A program made the translations under genes and the position numbers. From Hyphomicrobiales bacterium (GTDB lineage: Bacteria; Pseudomonadota; Alphaproteobacteria; Rhizobiales; JAJFHB01), in the NCBI GenBank assembly GCA_021775755.1, contig JAJFHE010000026.1, forward strand, positions 35,780 to 99,779: DNA of 64,000 nucleotides, in the 5' to 3' direction. How positions within the stretch are numbered: position 1 is the first letter of the stretch; each line of letters begins with the position of its first letter. Of this stretch, positions 1 to 11,875 are shown piece after piece. The notes under the pieces were generated by a model. The model made no database searches. It had not been told where the DNA came from and worked only from the letters and a program-made list of their open reading frames with translations.

Positions 1-108
1 AGCTCAACGATAGCCTTGCGCCAAAACCTCTCCTAGAGCATAGCCCGCAGGTTCTCACCGGGCGCGGCTCGCCCCGGGCCGGGTGCGCGAAAATAAAGCT
101 GACAGATA
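1..108. other. Gene-free left edge and rppH leader
   Basis: No complete gene is visible here. Any gene entering from the left edge would have to stop within the first 36 bases, since short plus-strand frames end at TAG near 11 and near 34. The stretch around 55-90 is very GC rich with CCCGGG-type self-complementarity. No ribosome binding site of consensus strength precedes the rppH start at 109. Confidence 0.3.
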
Positions 109-639
109 ATGACTCCCACCACACCAGACGATGCCGACAGCGACACACTGCCTTATCGCGCCTGCGTCGGGATTGCGCTTTTCAACCGGCAAAACCGGGT
201 GTGGATTGGCCGCCGCCTACCGAAATGGGAAGGCGACGGCGGCGAACATCTCTGGCAAATGCCGCAGGGCGGGATCGACAAGGGCGAAACGCCCGCTGAA
301 GCGGCGCGCCGGGAACTGCGCGAGGAAGTCGGCACCGACAAGGCCACCATCATTGCCGAGACCAGCGACTGGCTGACCTATGATTTGCCGGCCGAAGCCC
401 TGGGCGTTGCCCTGAAGGGCCGCTTCCGCGGCCAGAAACAGATGTGGTTTGCCATGCGATTTGACGGCACCGACGCGGATATCGATATAGAAGACGGGCA
501 CGGTGAAAAGGTCGAGTTCGACGCCTGGCGCTGGGAAAAACTCGAACAGCTTCCAGAACTTGTCGTACCGTTCAAGCGTGGCGTCTACGATCAGGTCGTA
601 TCGGCTTTCGCGCATATCGCAGCCGGCAACTCGGCCTGA
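109..639 (+). CDS. rppH: RNA pyrophosphohydrolase (Nudix)
   Basis: A 176 aa Nudix hydrolase of the RppH family, which removes pyrophosphate from the 5' triphosphate end of mRNA and so primes RNase E dependent decay in the cytoplasm. The full Nudix box GX5EX7REUXEEXGU is present at about residues 54-76 (GGIDKGE...RRELREEVGT). The family signatures YRACVGI near the N-terminus and LWQMPQGG just before the box are also present. The stop codon overlaps the start of the next gene by one base (TGATG), so the two are probably co-transcribed. Location beside the ATP synthase operon is common in rhizobial genomes. Confidence 0.95.
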   Translation: MTPTTPDDADSDTLPYRACVGIALFNRQNRVWIGRRLPKWEGDGGEHLWQMPQGGIDKGETPAEAARRELREEVGTDKATIIAETSDWLTYDLPAEALGVALKGRFRGQKQMWFAMRFDGTDADIDIEDGHGEKVEFDAWRWEKLEQLPELVVPFKRGVYDQVVSAFAHIAAGNSA

Positions 640-1301
640 TGAGCGCACTTGTAATCTTTGACTGCGACGGTGTACTCGTCGACAGCGAATGGCTTGGGTG
701 CGAGGTAGAGAGCGAACTCCTCCGCGAAGTTGGAATTTCTCTAACACCTGGTGAGCTGTTTACCCGGTTTGTCGGCTCAACGGTTGCGAGAATGTTTGCC
801 GAAATTCAATCCGATACCGGCGTAGCTCTCGGACCCGAATTCACCGAACGTCATGCGCTCGCGCTCAAGGCAGCGTTCACTGACCGGTTGCGCGCACTGA
901 ACGGTGTCGCGGAAGTTATCGCGGATCTTAAATGTTCCGCGGCCGTCGCCTCGAACAGCGCACTTTCCCGTGTCCGCCACTCGCTCCAGGTCACCGGGCT
1001 TGAACGGCATTTCTCTGCGAACCGGGTATTTTCGGCCGAAGCGGTGGCCAACCCCAAGCCCGCACCCGACCTATATCTGCATGTGCTGAAGCAAACCCGA
1101 GCCGATCCATCGCAATCAATCGTCATTGAAGACAGCGCCAGCGGTATCAGGGCAGCATGTGCCAGTGGGCTGCGGGCACTCGGTTTCACCGGCGCAAGCC
1201 ACACCGCTCCAGATCACGACGAGCGCCTCCGGCAAGCTGGAGCAGTTGAGGCGTTTTCACACATGTCGCAATTGCCCGAGCTGCTCGAGCGATACCTTTA
1301 G
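639..1301 (+). CDS. HAD-superfamily phosphatase (phosphoglycolate / sugar-phosphate type)
   Basis: A 220 aa haloacid dehalogenase-like hydrolase. Motif I is VIFDCDGVLVDSE, with the nucleophile Asp8 and acid/base Asp10. A helical cap follows. Motif II is in VASNS, the motif III lysine in NPKPAPDLYL and motif IV in VIEDSASGI. Length and motifs fit the beta-phosphoglucomutase / phosphoglycolate phosphatase subgroup, but the substrate cannot be told from sequence. It starts inside the stop codon of rppH and converges on the ferritin-like gene, overlapping its end by four bases. Confidence 0.85.
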   Translation: MSALVIFDCDGVLVDSEWLGCEVESELLREVGISLTPGELFTRFVGSTVARMFAEIQSDTGVALGPEFTERHALALKAAFTDRLRALNGVAEVIADLKCSAAVASNSALSRVRHSLQVTGLERHFSANRVFSAEAVANPKPAPDLYLHVLKQTRADPSQSIVIEDSASGIRAACASGLRALGFTGASHTAPDHDERLRQAGAVEAFSHMSQLPELLERYL

Positions 1302-2116
1302 ACAGCGGTGCGTATCAGCTGTCGGCGTCGAAACGACAGGTAGTACCAGGCTATCGCACTTGCCGCACGCACCGGCCAGCCCTGCGGTTTGAAGCCTCCG
1401 GCCTTTGCCACCATCGACACCAGCCGTTCGACATGGCGGCGTTCGTAAAACCCGAGCGCGCGTTTTTGATACGCATCTGCAAACCGCTTCCGGTCATAGG
1501 CAACGTCGCTTTCAGCGGCGTAATTGGCGCAGTAAAACGCGCCGGACAATTCATCGTCGTCCGCCTCGTTGATGCGCCCGACCGCGATACGCAGCCGCTG
1601 CCATCGGGACGACAACTCGCTTTCATAGCGTCTGTAGCTTTTGAAGAAGAGGCCGTAGTGAGCGAACTCATCGCCGGCCATATACTCAACGATCTGGCGC
1701 AGGCAGGGCTCGCGGGTTGCATCCTTGATCGCGGTATAGAATGACGTGGTGCCGCTTTCGACAACGCAGCGGGCGATCAACTCGCCTGCCCTGCTGCCGC
1801 GGACCGACTCCAGGGCGTCGACGTTAATACCCTGAATTGCGCGGAAGCGCGCAAGCGCGCTATCGAAGTCGAAGGAGGAATCCGCCAGCGACGCCCACCG
1901 CGCCAGCGCCTGGCCATGTTGCGCTTCCTCGCGGCCCCACTGCCGGATATCGGCCTGGATCTCCGGACTGTCCTGAAAAACGTTGCACAGATAGCTGACA
2001 TAGTCCGGTGCATTGGCTTCGACGAGCGATGCCGCTTTCACCGCCTCAAGCGTTTCCGGATCAACCTTCGAAGCGTCAAAGGCTTCCCAATTGATGGTGT
2101 CGAGCGTCCACCGCAC
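1298..2116 (-). CDS. Ferritin-like domain protein
   Basis: A 272 aa protein with ferritin-like di-iron features: an EEAQHG motif in one helix and, about 70 residues on, an E...DEFAHYGLF pattern in another. These are typical carboxylate/His ligands of a four-helix diiron bundle. Related proteins in alphaproteobacteria are annotated only as ferritin-like or acyl-ACP-desaturase-like, and the reaction is unknown. The start is GTG (MRWTLDTINW) with only a weak ribosome binding site. The gene converges on the HAD phosphatase and is the gene immediately downstream of atpC on the same strand, 132 bases away. Confidence 0.75.
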   Translation of the reverse strand: MRWTLDTINWEAFDASKVDPETLEAVKAASLVEANAPDYVSYLCNVFQDSPEIQADIRQWGREEAQHGQALARWASLADSSFDFDSALARFRAIQGINVDALESVRGSRAGELIARCVVESGTTSFYTAIKDATREPCLRQIVEYMAGDEFAHYGLFFKSYRRYESELSSRWQRLRIAVGRINEADDDELSGAFYCANYAAESDVAYDRKRFADAYQKRALGFYERRHVERLVSMVAKAGGFKPQGWPVRAASAIAWYYLSFRRRQLIRTAV

Positions 2117-2248
2117 TGCTCACACTTTCACTGTGGCGTCTCGTGCCTGATTTGCAGTTTGTTGCTGGTTTATACACCACAGGTTCGCGGCGCAGCAAAC
2201 GACATGCCGGCAGGTTCTGTCAGGACGGATGTAGGCTGATCGTATGGT

Positions 2249-2647
2249 TCAGAGAGCGTCGTGCAGCTGCTTCAGGTGGTCGAGCGCTTCCTGCACCCGC
2301 GCGCGCTTTTCGTCGCTCGATGCATCAGCCACATCTTCCTCAAGATCCTTGATGTGCCGGTCCAGAGTTTCGCGGCTCACATCGGCCATCGGTACGGCTT
2401 CTTCGGCAAGAAGCGTCAGGCCTTCCGGGTTTACTTCCGCAAATCCGCCACGAATGAAGATGCGCTCCTCGCCGCCGCCGTCCTGCAGCACCGTGATCAC
2501 GCCCGGGCGGATTGTCGACAGCACCGGCGCATGGCGCGGCATTACCGTGAAGTCGCCTTCCGTGCCCGGAACCGTGACATACTGAACGTCTTCCGACATC
2601 AGCAGCTTTTCCGGTGACACTAGTTCGAATTTTAGCAGTTCGGCCAT
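2249..2647 (-). CDS. atpC: ATP synthase F1 subunit epsilon
   Basis: A 132 aa epsilon subunit, part of the central rotor stalk that couples proton flow to catalysis. The N-terminal beta-sandwich is recognisable from MAELLKFELVSPEKLL, then VTVPGTEGDFTVMPRHAPV and the GGFAEV segment. A short C-terminal helical hairpin completes it. The frame stays open upstream into atpD, but the start at MAELL (2647) matches the family. It is the last gene of atpHAGDC, 40 bases after atpD. Confidence 0.96.
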   Translation of the reverse strand: MAELLKFELVSPEKLLMSEDVQYVTVPGTEGDFTVMPRHAPVLSTIRPGVITVLQDGGGEERIFIRGGFAEVNPEGLTLLAEEAVPMADVSRETLDRHIKDLEEDVADASSDEKRARVQEALDHLKQLHDAL

Positions 2648-2687
2648 AAGGATGCCCGTTTCTAATGTGTGGAGCGCAGTGCGCCGA

Positions 2688-4151
<1,464 letters not shown>

Positions 4152-5042
4152 CTAGAGCGCTTCGGCGCCCGAGATAATCTCAATCAGTTCCTTGGTGATC
4201 TGGGCCTGCCGCGCACGGTTATAGGTGAGCGTCAGGGAATCGATCATTTCGCCGGCATTGCGCGTGGCGCTGTCCATGGCGCTCATCCGGGCGCCCTGTT
4301 CGCCGGCCGCGTTTTCCAGGAGCGCGCGGAAAATCTGCACACTGATATTGCGTGGCAGAAGTTCATCAAGCAGCTCTTTTTCCTCCGGCTCGTAATCATA
4401 AGCCGCAAGCGATGCATCCGGTTTCGACGGGGCGTCATCATCGCTGTCGATGCTTGCCGGGATAAGCTGCAAGGCCGTCGGCACCTGCGTAATGACATTC
4501 TTGAACTCTGAATAGAACAGCGTGCAGACGTCGCATTCACCGGCTTCGAACAGTGCGATCACCTTATCCGCGACGTCCCGGGCGTGGGAGAATTCCAGCC
4601 GCCGAACCTCGCGCATATTTACGAAGTCAATGATCTGGTTCGACAACACCCGGCGCAGCACATCCTGCCCCTTGCGTCCGACGCATATTATTTTGACCGT
4701 TTTGCCTTCCGCCAGCAGCCTCAGCGCGTGTTCGCGCGCCAGTCTGGCGATGTTTGAATTGAAGCCGCCGCAGAGGCCGCGTTCCGCCGTCGCCACGACA
4801 AGCAGATGCGTTTCCGATTTGCCGGTGCCGATCATCATCGGCGGCGCATCATCGCGGCCCGCAAGAGATTCCGACAGCCCGGCAAGCACGGTTTCCATAC
4901 GTTCCGCGTAGGGCCGCGCGGCTTCGGCACTTTCCTGCGCCCGGCGCAGTTTTGCCGCCGCCACCATCTGCATGGCTTTAGTGATCTTTTGCGTCGACTT
5001 GACGCTTGCGATCCGGTTTCTGAGATCCTTAAGGTTTGGCAT
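4152..5042 (-). CDS. atpG: ATP synthase F1 subunit gamma
   Basis: A 296 aa gamma subunit, the rotating shaft inside the alpha3beta3 ring. The N-terminal helix [20 protein letters not shown] and the C-terminal helix containing [21 protein letters not shown] are the conserved coiled-coil halves. [14 protein letters not shown] is the conserved central segment. It sits 37 bases after atpA and 27 bases before atpD. Confidence 0.97.
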   Translation of the reverse strand: MPNLKDLRNRIASVKSTQKITKAMQMVAAAKLRRAQESAEAARPYAERMETVLAGLSESLAGRDDAPPMMIGTGKSETHLLVVATAERGLCGGFNSNIARLAREHALRLLAEGKTVKIICVGRKGQDVLRRVLSNQIIDFVNMREVRRLEFSHARDVADKVIALFEAGECDVCTLFYSEFKNVITQVPTALQLIPASIDSDDDAPSKPDASLAAYDYEPEEKELLDELLPRNISVQIFRALLENAAGEQGARMSAMDSATRNAGEMIDSLTLTYNRARQAQITKELIEIISGAEAL

Positions 5043-5079
5043 CTAACCGCTTCCCTGCTTGGTCGTCCGACACCAGTCC

Positions 5080-6609
5080 TCAGGCGAATTTCGCCGCGAA
5101 ATCGTCCACGGCGGATTTGAGCTTCTCGCCCGTCGCATCGGAGATTTCCTTCTCCGTGCGGATGGCGTCGAGAACATCGCTGTGGCTGTCACGCAGATGC
5201 CGCAGCAGCTCGTCTTCGAAGCGCAGTACATCGGAGACCGCGAGCGGGTCGAGATAGCCGTTAACGCCGGCATAAATCGAGACCACCTGCTCTTCCGCCT
5301 TGAGCGGCGAATACTGGTTCTGCTTCAAAAGCTCCGTAAGCCTCTCGCCGCGGCTGAGCAGCCGCTGGGTCGCGGCATCGAGATCGGAACCGAACTGGGC
5401 AAACGCCGCCATTTCGCGATACTGGGCGAGTTCGCCCTTGATCTTGCCGGCGACCTGCTTCATCGCCTTGATTTGTGCGGACGATCCAACGCGCGACACC
5501 GACAGACCGACGTTCAGCGCCGGGCGGATGCCCTGGTAGAAAAGGTCGGTCTCAAGGAAGATCTGACCATCGGTAATCGAGATCACGTTGGTCGGGATGT
5601 AGGCCGACACGTCGTTCGCCTGGGTTTCGATGACCGGCAGCGCCGTGAGTGAACCCGACCCGTTGTCTTCGTTCATCTTGGCGGCGCGCTCAAGCAGGCG
5701 GCTGTGCAGATAGAAGACGTCGCCCGGATAGGCTTCACGTCCTGGCGGACGGCGCAACAGCAGCGACATCTGACGATAGGCCACAGCTTGTTTTGAGAGA
5801 TCGTCATAGGCGATCACGGCGTGCATGCCGTTGTCGCGGAAATACTCGCCCATGGTGCAGCCCGCAAACGGTGCAAGGAACTGCATCGGCGCCGGCTCCG
5901 AAGCCGTCGCGGCGACAACGATGGAGTATTCCAGCGCGCCGTTTTCTTCCAGAACCTTGACGAACTGCGCCACGGTGGAGCGCTTCTGCCCGACCGCTAC
6001 ATAAACGCAGTAGAGCTTCTGCGATTCGTCATCGCCCTCATTGATCGATTTCTGATTGAGGAAGGTGTCGAGAATAATCGCTGTCTTGCCGGTCTGGCGG
6101 TCGCCGATGATAAGTTCGCGCTGGCCGCGTCCCACCGGAATCAGCGCATCCACAGCCTTCAGACCCGACTGCATCGGCTCGTGCACCGATTTGCGCGGAA
6201 TGATGCCGGGTGCCTTGACGTCCACCTGGCGGCGCTCTTTCGTCTTGATCGGACCCTTGCCGTCGATCGGATTGCCGAGCCCGTCAACCACGCGGCCGAG
6301 CAGTTCCTTGCCGACCGGCACGTCAACGATGGCGCCTGTTCGCTTGACCGTATCGCCCTCACGGATGCCGCGGTCATCGCCGAAGATCACGACGCCGACA
6401 TTGTCGACTTCGAGGTTCAGCGCCATTCCCCGGATGCCGCCGGGAAATTCCACCAGCTCGCCGGCCTGCACATTGTCGAGACCGTAAACGCGCGCGATAC
6501 CATCGCCCACCGACAGCACCTGTCCGATTTCGGAAACTTCCGCTTCCTGTCCAAAATTCTTGATCTGGTCTTTGAGGATTGCGGAAATTTCCGCGGCCCG
6601 GATATCCAT
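5080..6609 (-). CDS. atpA: ATP synthase F1 subunit alpha
   Basis: A 509 aa non-catalytic nucleotide-binding subunit. It shows the N-terminal [19 protein letters not shown], the P-loop [31 protein letters not shown] and VSRVGSSAQ. Full length, no irregularity. The start codon shares one base with the atpH stop codon, which suggests translational coupling. Confidence 0.98.
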   Translation of the reverse strand: MDIRAAEISAILKDQIKNFGQEAEVSEIGQVLSVGDGIARVYGLDNVQAGELVEFPGGIRGMALNLEVDNVGVVIFGDDRGIREGDTVKRTGAIVDVPVGKELLGRVVDGLGNPIDGKGPIKTKERRQVDVKAPGIIPRKSVHEPMQSGLKAVDALIPVGRGQRELIIGDRQTGKTAIILDTFLNQKSINEGDDESQKLYCVYVAVGQKRSTVAQFVKVLEENGALEYSIVVAATASEPAPMQFLAPFAGCTMGEYFRDNGMHAVIAYDDLSKQAVAYRQMSLLLRRPPGREAYPGDVFYLHSRLLERAAKMNEDNGSGSLTALPVIETQANDVSAYIPTNVISITDGQIFLETDLFYQGIRPALNVGLSVSRVGSSAQIKAMKQVAGKIKGELAQYREMAAFAQFGSDLDAATQRLLSRGERLTELLKQNQYSPLKAEEQVVSIYAGVNGYLDPLAVSDVLRFEDELLRHLRDSHSDVLDAIRTEKEISDATGEKLKSAVDDFAAKFA

Positions 6610-7169
6610 CAGCCAACCTCTTTCATGGCATGTTTAAGATTGTTCAGTTTGGTGCGCAGCGAACTGTCGATCATGCGGCTGCCGACCTTGACGACAAGGC
6701 CGCCGAGCAACTCGGGATCAACAGTGCTGTCAAGTTGCACGTCACGGCCGACACTCGATTTGAGCGCGGCTTTCAGACTTTTGATCTGTGCAGCGGTAAG
6801 TTTGTGTGCCGACGACACTTCGGCGGTGACTTCGCCACGTTCGTTGGCAAGAAGTTGTTGAAATGCACCGATCATGTCGCGAACGGCAAAAAGCCGGCGA
6901 TTTTGCGTCGCCAGCTTGATGAAATTCGCCGCAAGACCTGCTATCCCCGCCTTGTCGAGAACCGCTGTGATTGCGCGCGACTGCTCGTCTGCGGAGAACA
7001 CCGGACTGCGCACGAGACGCATCAGATCCTCGCTTTCATCGAGCATGTCGCGGAAGCCGCCAAGCGCCGCCTCGACCTCATCGAGCGCCTTTTCATCGCG
7101 CGCCAGCTCGAACAGAGCCGTCGCGTAGCGCCCGGGCATACCTTCTACTATGGAATCCTGACCCGCCAA
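6609..7169 (-). CDS. atpH: ATP synthase F1 subunit delta (OSCP)
   Basis: A 186 aa delta subunit, part of the peripheral stalk that anchors F1 to the b subunits. [11 protein letters not shown] near the N-terminus and the C-terminal [26 protein letters not shown] segment are family hallmarks. The start appears to be TTG at 7169, preceded by an AAGG site. The next ATG (7139) would remove ten residues that relatives usually have. It is the first gene of the F1 operon; the F0 genes are not in this window, as is normal for alphaproteobacteria. Confidence 0.94.
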   Translation of the reverse strand: MAGQDSIVEGMPGRYATALFELARDEKALDEVEAALGGFRDMLDESEDLMRLVRSPVFSADEQSRAITAVLDKAGIAGLAANFIKLATQNRRLFAVRDMIGAFQQLLANERGEVTAEVSSAHKLTAAQIKSLKAALKSSVGRDVQLDSTVDPELLGGLVVKVGSRMIDSSLRTKLNNLKHAMKEVG

Positions 7170-7417
7170 GTTGCCTTATCTCCAGCATAATGACAGGATT
7201 GGCCCGTTTCAAACGACGATTAGCCAACCCTTTGAAATCATTAAGTTTTTCGATACAAGAAACAGCGCTGTTTCTCGCTCCCCTGTAGCCGCGTTCCCTC
7301 TATCACATGGTGTGGGGCCTTGCAATATAGTGACCCGGACGGATTGTCGCGCCGCGCCGCATTATCGTGTCTTCAGGTGCTCGATGCAATCGCGCATTTG
7401 CGCAAATTTCGACCTGT

Positions 7418-9631
7418 TCACATGAAGCTGTAAGGGTCGATATCGATCTGCAATCGTACCGATGACGGCAGCTTGTGCGGCTCGAGCCAGGTCCGCAGGT
7501 AAGCCTGCAAATCGGCCGACCGGGTCGCCTTGAGCAGAAACCGCATGCGATAGCGCCCACGTACAAAGGCAATCGGCGCCGGCGCCGGCCCCAGAACGCG
7601 GACGGTTTCGGCACGCGGTGCCTGGCGCGCAAGCCGACGGGCCGCATCCTCCACTCCATCCTGGCTCGCACCGGACAGAACCAGCCCCGCAAGGCGCCCG
7701 AAGGGTGGCAGGGCGGCATGTTCCCGCGCCGCCATTTCGTGGGCGTAAAACCCGTCCCTGTCATGTGCGGCGAGCGCCGTGATAAGGGCGTGTTCGGGCT
7801 GATAGGTCTGGATCAGCGCCAGCCCCGCCTTTTCGCCACGGCCCGCACGGCCCGCCACCTGACACAGCACCTGGTAGGTACGCTCCGCCGCCCGCAGATC
7901 GCCATTGCCGAGCCCGATATCGCCATCGACCACGCCCACCAGCGTGAGATCGGGAAAATGGTGGCCCTTGGCGACGAGCTGGGTGCCGATGATGATGTCG
8001 AATTCGCCCTCGGCAATTTCGCGCAAAAGGTCGCGCAGCGTGGCACCGCGCGTCAGATCGCTTGAAAGGATGACCGCGCGGGCGTCGGGGTAGCGCTCGG
8101 CAACTTCGGCAGCGAGCCGCTCGACGCCTGGACCGCAGGCGACGAGCTTGTCCTCCGCCTCGCATTGCGGGCAGGCCTTCGGGACGGGCAGAGAATATCC
8201 GCAGTGATGACAGGTCAGTTGCCGGCGGAAGCGGTGTTCCACGAGCCACGCATCGCAGTCGGGACAGGCGAACCGGTGCCCGCAGGCGCGGCACAGCGTG
8301 AGCGGCGCATAACCGCGCCGGTTGAGGTACAGCAGTACCTGGCCGCCGTCGCCCAACGTTTGCGTCATGGCATCTGCAAGAGGTTCCGACAGCCAAGTTC
8401 CCGAAGCCGGCGGGTGTTTCCGCATATCGACGGCTCGTATTTCCGGCAGGCCGGCGCTGCCGTGCCTGTCGGCCAGCGTAACGTGAGCGTATCGCCCGGC
8501 CTGCACATTGTTCATGGTTTCGAGCGCCGGGGTGGCGGACGCCAGCATGACGGGGAAATCGCCGAGCGAGCCATAGACCACCGCCATATCGCGCGCATGA
8601 TAGGCAACACCGTCTTCCTGCTTGTAGGCGCTTTCGTGTTCCTCATCGACAACGATCAGCCCGAGGTCCGCGAAAGGCAGAAACAGCGCCGAGCGCGCGC
8701 CGACGACAATGAGCGCCGAGCCGCGCGCAACAGCCCGCCACACCCGTTCGCGCTCGCGCGGCCTGACAGCCGAATGCCACTCGGCCGGCGGCGCGCCGAA
8801 GCGCGCTTCGAAACGCCTCAGGAACTGCACGGTCAAGGCAATTTCAGGCAGCAGAACCAGAGCTTGGCGGCCCGACGCCACGCAGGCGGCGACCGCCTCG
8901 AGGTAAACCTCGGTTTTGCCCGATCCCGTCACGCCATCCAGCAGCGAAACACTGAAGTTGCGGGCGGCAACAGCACCGCGCAATGCCTTGGCGGCGCGCT
9001 CCTGCGACCGGCTAAGGCGAACCGATGGTGCGCCGGGATCGGGCACGCGAAACGGCTTGAATGCCGGCAACGGTTCAGCGCTCAGAGTTCCCGCCTCGAC
9101 CAGCCCTTTGACAACGCCGCCTGACACGCCGGCGGCTTCGGCAAGATCTGCCGTCGAGCGCGCAATTTCTGCGTGCGCCTCGGCAAGAACCCGCATGCGC
9201 TGCGGTGTCATTCGTTCAGGTTCCGGTCCGCTGCGCCGATATCCGGTGCGCCCCTTTTCACGTCCCAGCGCTTCGGGCACGCGCACGCACATGCGCAGAA
9301 CCGAGCCTGGCGGGCTCATCGTGTAATGCGCAACCCAGTCAATGAAACGGCGCTGAAGCTCCGGCATCGGCGGCGTCTCGAAAACTTCCGAGACATCGCG
9401 CAGCTTGGCGTCATCTACACCGCCCCCACCGTTAAAGCCCCAGACGACACCGGTCGCCTCGCGCGGCCCAAGCGGCACCCGCACGTAAGACCCTTCGCGC
9501 AGCGCCATATCTTGTGGCACCGAATAGGAATAAGCGCCCGCCAGAGCGAGCGGCAGCAGCACTTCGGCCACGGAAGGAGGAGAATCAGATGACATCGGCG
9601 CCAGTCTGGCAAGTGTGCCCGGCTGCAACAA
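7418..9631 (-). CDS. priA: Primosomal replication restart helicase PriA
   Basis: A 737 aa 3'-5' DNA helicase that reloads the replisome at collapsed forks. In order it has an N-terminal 3'-DNA-binding domain, Walker A LDGVTGSGKTEVYLEA, the DEEH box VVDEEHES, a zinc module with four CxxC pairs (CRAC, CPDC, CHHC, CPQC) and a helicase C domain ending near GRAGRGEK. The start could be at 9631 (MLQPGTLARLAPM) or at 9595 (MSSDSPP). The shorter form looks more like relatives. It lies 248 bases upstream of atpH on the same strand, a common arrangement in rhizobia. Confidence 0.95.
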   Translation of the reverse strand: MLQPGTLARLAPMSSDSPPSVAEVLLPLALAGAYSYSVPQDMALREGSYVRVPLGPREATGVVWGFNGGGGVDDAKLRDVSEVFETPPMPELQRRFIDWVAHYTMSPPGSVLRMCVRVPEALGREKGRTGYRRSGPEPERMTPQRMRVLAEAHAEIARSTADLAEAAGVSGGVVKGLVEAGTLSAEPLPAFKPFRVPDPGAPSVRLSRSQERAAKALRGAVAARNFSVSLLDGVTGSGKTEVYLEAVAACVASGRQALVLLPEIALTVQFLRRFEARFGAPPAEWHSAVRPRERERVWRAVARGSALIVVGARSALFLPFADLGLIVVDEEHESAYKQEDGVAYHARDMAVVYGSLGDFPVMLASATPALETMNNVQAGRYAHVTLADRHGSAGLPEIRAVDMRKHPPASGTWLSEPLADAMTQTLGDGGQVLLYLNRRGYAPLTLCRACGHRFACPDCDAWLVEHRFRRQLTCHHCGYSLPVPKACPQCEAEDKLVACGPGVERLAAEVAERYPDARAVILSSDLTRGATLRDLLREIAEGEFDIIIGTQLVAKGHHFPDLTLVGVVDGDIGLGNGDLRAAERTYQVLCQVAGRAGRGEKAGLALIQTYQPEHALITALAAHDRDGFYAHEMAAREHAALPPFGRLAGLVLSGASQDGVEDAARRLARQAPRAETVRVLGPAPAPIAFVRGRYRMRFLLKATRSADLQAYLRTWLEPHKLPSSVRLQIDIDPYSFM

Positions 9632-9639
9632 GAACTACC

Positions 9640-9972
9640 TCAGGCTTTGGTCCAGACACCAAGTTCATTTCCTGAGGGGTCTGTAAAATGAAACCGCCGG
9701 CCGCCTGGAAACTCGTGCCGCTCAACGATCTCGCCACCAGCGTCGCCGACCGCACGTTCAGCCACATCGAGATCATCGGCGTAGAGAATAACGAGCGGCC
9801 CGCCCCGCGGTGACAAAACTTTGGCTTTTCGGAAGCCGCCTTCGAGGCCTGCATCGGAAAACGCCATGTAGTCCGCCCCCCACTCCTCAAACGACCAGCC
9901 GAACGCGACACCGTAGAAGGCCTTCGTCTGCGCAAAATCCAGTGCTGGAAACTCTACGTAGTCGATCTTCAT
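9640..9972 (-). CDS. VOC (glyoxalase/bleomycin resistance) family protein
   Basis: A small 110 aa protein with a vicinal-oxygen-chelate fold. It begins MKIDYVEFPALDFAQTKAFY and ends FHFTDPSGNELGVW, the paired beta-alpha-beta-beta-beta modules of this superfamily. Proteins of this subgroup often act as dimers, but the substrate is unknown. The start at 9972 is chosen because GAGG precedes it at good spacing, although the frame is open further upstream. It is 8 bases from the longer priA start and shares its strand. Confidence 0.8.
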   Translation of the reverse strand: MKIDYVEFPALDFAQTKAFYGVAFGWSFEEWGADYMAFSDAGLEGGFRKAKVLSPRGGPLVILYADDLDVAERAVGDAGGEIVERHEFPGGRRFHFTDPSGNELGVWTKA

Positions 9973-10209
9973 GGTATCCTCATTGTTCTCTATTTGTTCT
10001 ATATTCTCACAGCCTCTAGTCCGCGTAAACCGAAAACCTTCCAAACGAGAAATTCCACGCGTCCTGGTCGGATGGAACACACCCCAACCCAATTGCACGA
10101 CTCGCGTGCCCATGACAGGGTGCGGCGGTAACTTTGGGGAAACGTAACGCGCCCTAAACTGGAGTTCTGCACGATGCTCCGGCGCGCTTGAAAGATCAGA
10201 GTCAGGCCC

Positions 10210-10866
10210 ATGAAATTCTTTGTCGATACCGCCGATGTGGATGAAATCCGCGAGCTTGCCGAAACCGGTTTGCTCGACGGCGTCACCACCAATCCTTCAC
10301 TTGTCGCCAAGACGGGACGCGACTTCAAGGAAACCATCAAGGAAATCTGTGCCATCGTCGATGGCCCGGTGAGTGCGGAAGTTGCCGCCATCGATGCGGA
10401 CGGCATGGTCACTGAGGGCCGGGTGCTGGCCGAAATCGCCAGCAATGTCACCATCAAGGTGCCGCTCACGTTCGACGGGCTGAAGGCCTGCCGCACACTT
10501 ACGCAGAGCGGAACGATGGTCAATGTGACCTTGTGCTTCAACGCCAATCAGGCGCTGATGGCGGCCAAGGCCGGAGCGACATTCGTATCGCCGTTCATCG
10601 GCCGGCTTGACGATATCGGCCTTGACGGCATGGAGCTTATTTCCGAAATCCGCATGATCTACGACAACTACGATGCGCTTGAGACGCAGGTGCTCGCCGC
10701 ATCGATCCGCAGCCCCAATCATGTGAAAATTTCAGCCCTTGCCGGCGCCGATGTCGCAACCGTGCCGCCGGGCGTCCTGCGCGACCTGATCAAGCACCCG
10801 CTCACCGACAAGGGCCTGGAGATGTTCACCGCGGACTGGAACAAGACCGGCCAGTCGATCACGTGA
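10210..10866 (+). CDS. tal: Transaldolase / fructose-6-phosphate aldolase family protein
   Basis: A 218 aa short transaldolase of the TalC/FSA family. [11 protein letters not shown], the TTNPSL motif and the Schiff-base lysine (Lys83 in TIKVPLT) are all present. The last part, [25 protein letters not shown], matches bacterial TalC-type transaldolases. It either transfers dihydroxyacetone in the pentose phosphate pathway or cleaves fructose 6-phosphate. The family cannot be split reliably by eye. xerC starts four bases after its stop. Confidence 0.9.
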   Translation: MKFFVDTADVDEIRELAETGLLDGVTTNPSLVAKTGRDFKETIKEICAIVDGPVSAEVAAIDADGMVTEGRVLAEIASNVTIKVPLTFDGLKACRTLTQSGTMVNVTLCFNANQALMAAKAGATFVSPFIGRLDDIGLDGMELISEIRMIYDNYDALETQVLAASIRSPNHVKISALAGADVATVPPGVLRDLIKHPLTDKGLEMFTADWNKTGQSIT

Positions 10867-10870
10867 GACC

Positions 10871-11839
10871 ATGAGTGAAAGCCGCACCGCAGAAACCGAA
10901 AGCCTGCTTTTTGCCGCGCCCGACGCGGTGCGCGAGGTCGGTGCGTGGCTGCGTCATCTGGAAGCCGAACGCCGCGCCGCGCCGAAAACCGTTGAGGCCT
11001 ACGGCCGGGACATTGCCGCCTTCTTTACGTTTCTGCGCCAACACCTGAGTGGCGAGGCGGCACTTGCCGACCTTGCGGGCTTGAGCGTCACGGATTTCCG
11101 CGCCTTTCTTGCAAGCCGGCGCCGCGACGGTCTTTCCAGCCGCTCGCTTGCGCGCTGCCTGTCTTCGGTACGCTCGCTGTTCCGCTACCTCGAAAAGCGT
11201 AGGCTCGTTGAAAACGCCTCGCTCGCGGCCATATCGACGCCGAAAATTCCGCATGCCGTACCCAAGGCGCTCGATGAAAGGGCAGCCGGCCGTGTGGTAT
11301 CCGAAACCGCAAGCTTTCACGCCAATTCAGAACCCTGGATCGCAGCCAGGGACACGGCCGTGCTGCTGCTGCTCTATGGCTGCGGCCTGCGCATATCGGA
11401 AGCCTTAGGACTGAACCGAGCGGAAGCGCCTGCCGCGACCGGACAGGACACGCTCTCGATCACCGGCAAGGGCGGCAAGACGCGCATCGTGCCGGTGCTG
11501 CCGGTGGTCCGTCAGGCGATCGCGGTATATCTCGCCATCTGCCCGTTCGAGCGCGCCGGCGACGAACCGCTATTTCTCGGCGCCAAGGGCGGTCGGCTCA
11601 ACGCCCGCAATATCCAGCTTCTCGTGCAGCGCCTGCGCGGCTTTCTGGGACTGCCTGACAGTGCCACCCCGCACGCATTGCGCCACAGTTTCGCGACGCA
11701 CCTGCTCGGTGCCGGCGGTGACCTGCGCGCCATCCAGCAGTTGCTCGGCCACGCGAGCCTCTCGACCACACAGATCTACACAGAAGTCGACCGCGCCCAT
11801 TTGCTCAAGCAATATGATGCGGCGCACCCCAGAGCATAA
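10871..11839 (+). CDS. xerC: Tyrosine recombinase XerC
   Basis: A 322 aa site-specific recombinase that with XerD resolves chromosome dimers at dif. The N-terminal core-binding domain spans about residues 18-125 and the catalytic domain follows. Catalytic residues visible are Arg174 in CGLRISEAL, Lys200 in ITGKGGK, the HALRH motif, the histidine in [11 protein letters not shown] and the nucleophile Tyr303 in QIYTEV. It is immediately downstream of the transaldolase gene. Its housekeeping position argues for XerC rather than a phage integrase. Confidence 0.93.
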   Translation: MSESRTAETESLLFAAPDAVREVGAWLRHLEAERRAAPKTVEAYGRDIAAFFTFLRQHLSGEAALADLAGLSVTDFRAFLASRRRDGLSSRSLARCLSSVRSLFRYLEKRRLVENASLAAISTPKIPHAVPKALDERAAGRVVSETASFHANSEPWIAARDTAVLLLLYGCGLRISEALGLNRAEAPAATGQDTLSITGKGGKTRIVPVLPVVRQAIAVYLAICPFERAGDEPLFLGAKGGRLNARNIQLLVQRLRGFLGLPDSATPHALRHSFATHLLGAGGDLRAIQQLLGHASLSTTQIYTEVDRAHLLKQYDAAHPRA

Positions 11840-11875
11840 TTGCCGCCCTTGGTATAAGTCCATTAAGCAGATCGG

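Noticed and set aside
7184..7212. Promoter-like TTGAAA and TATGCT boxes, 17 bases apart, upstream of atpH
   Set aside because: Transcription from them would start within or after the atpH ribosome binding site, so they are unlikely to be the real operon promoter.
10871..11839. Tyrosine recombinase as integrase of a genomic island
   Set aside because: The protein has XerC length and motifs and sits in its usual place after the transaldolase gene. No attachment site repeat was seen flanking the adjacent accessory operon.
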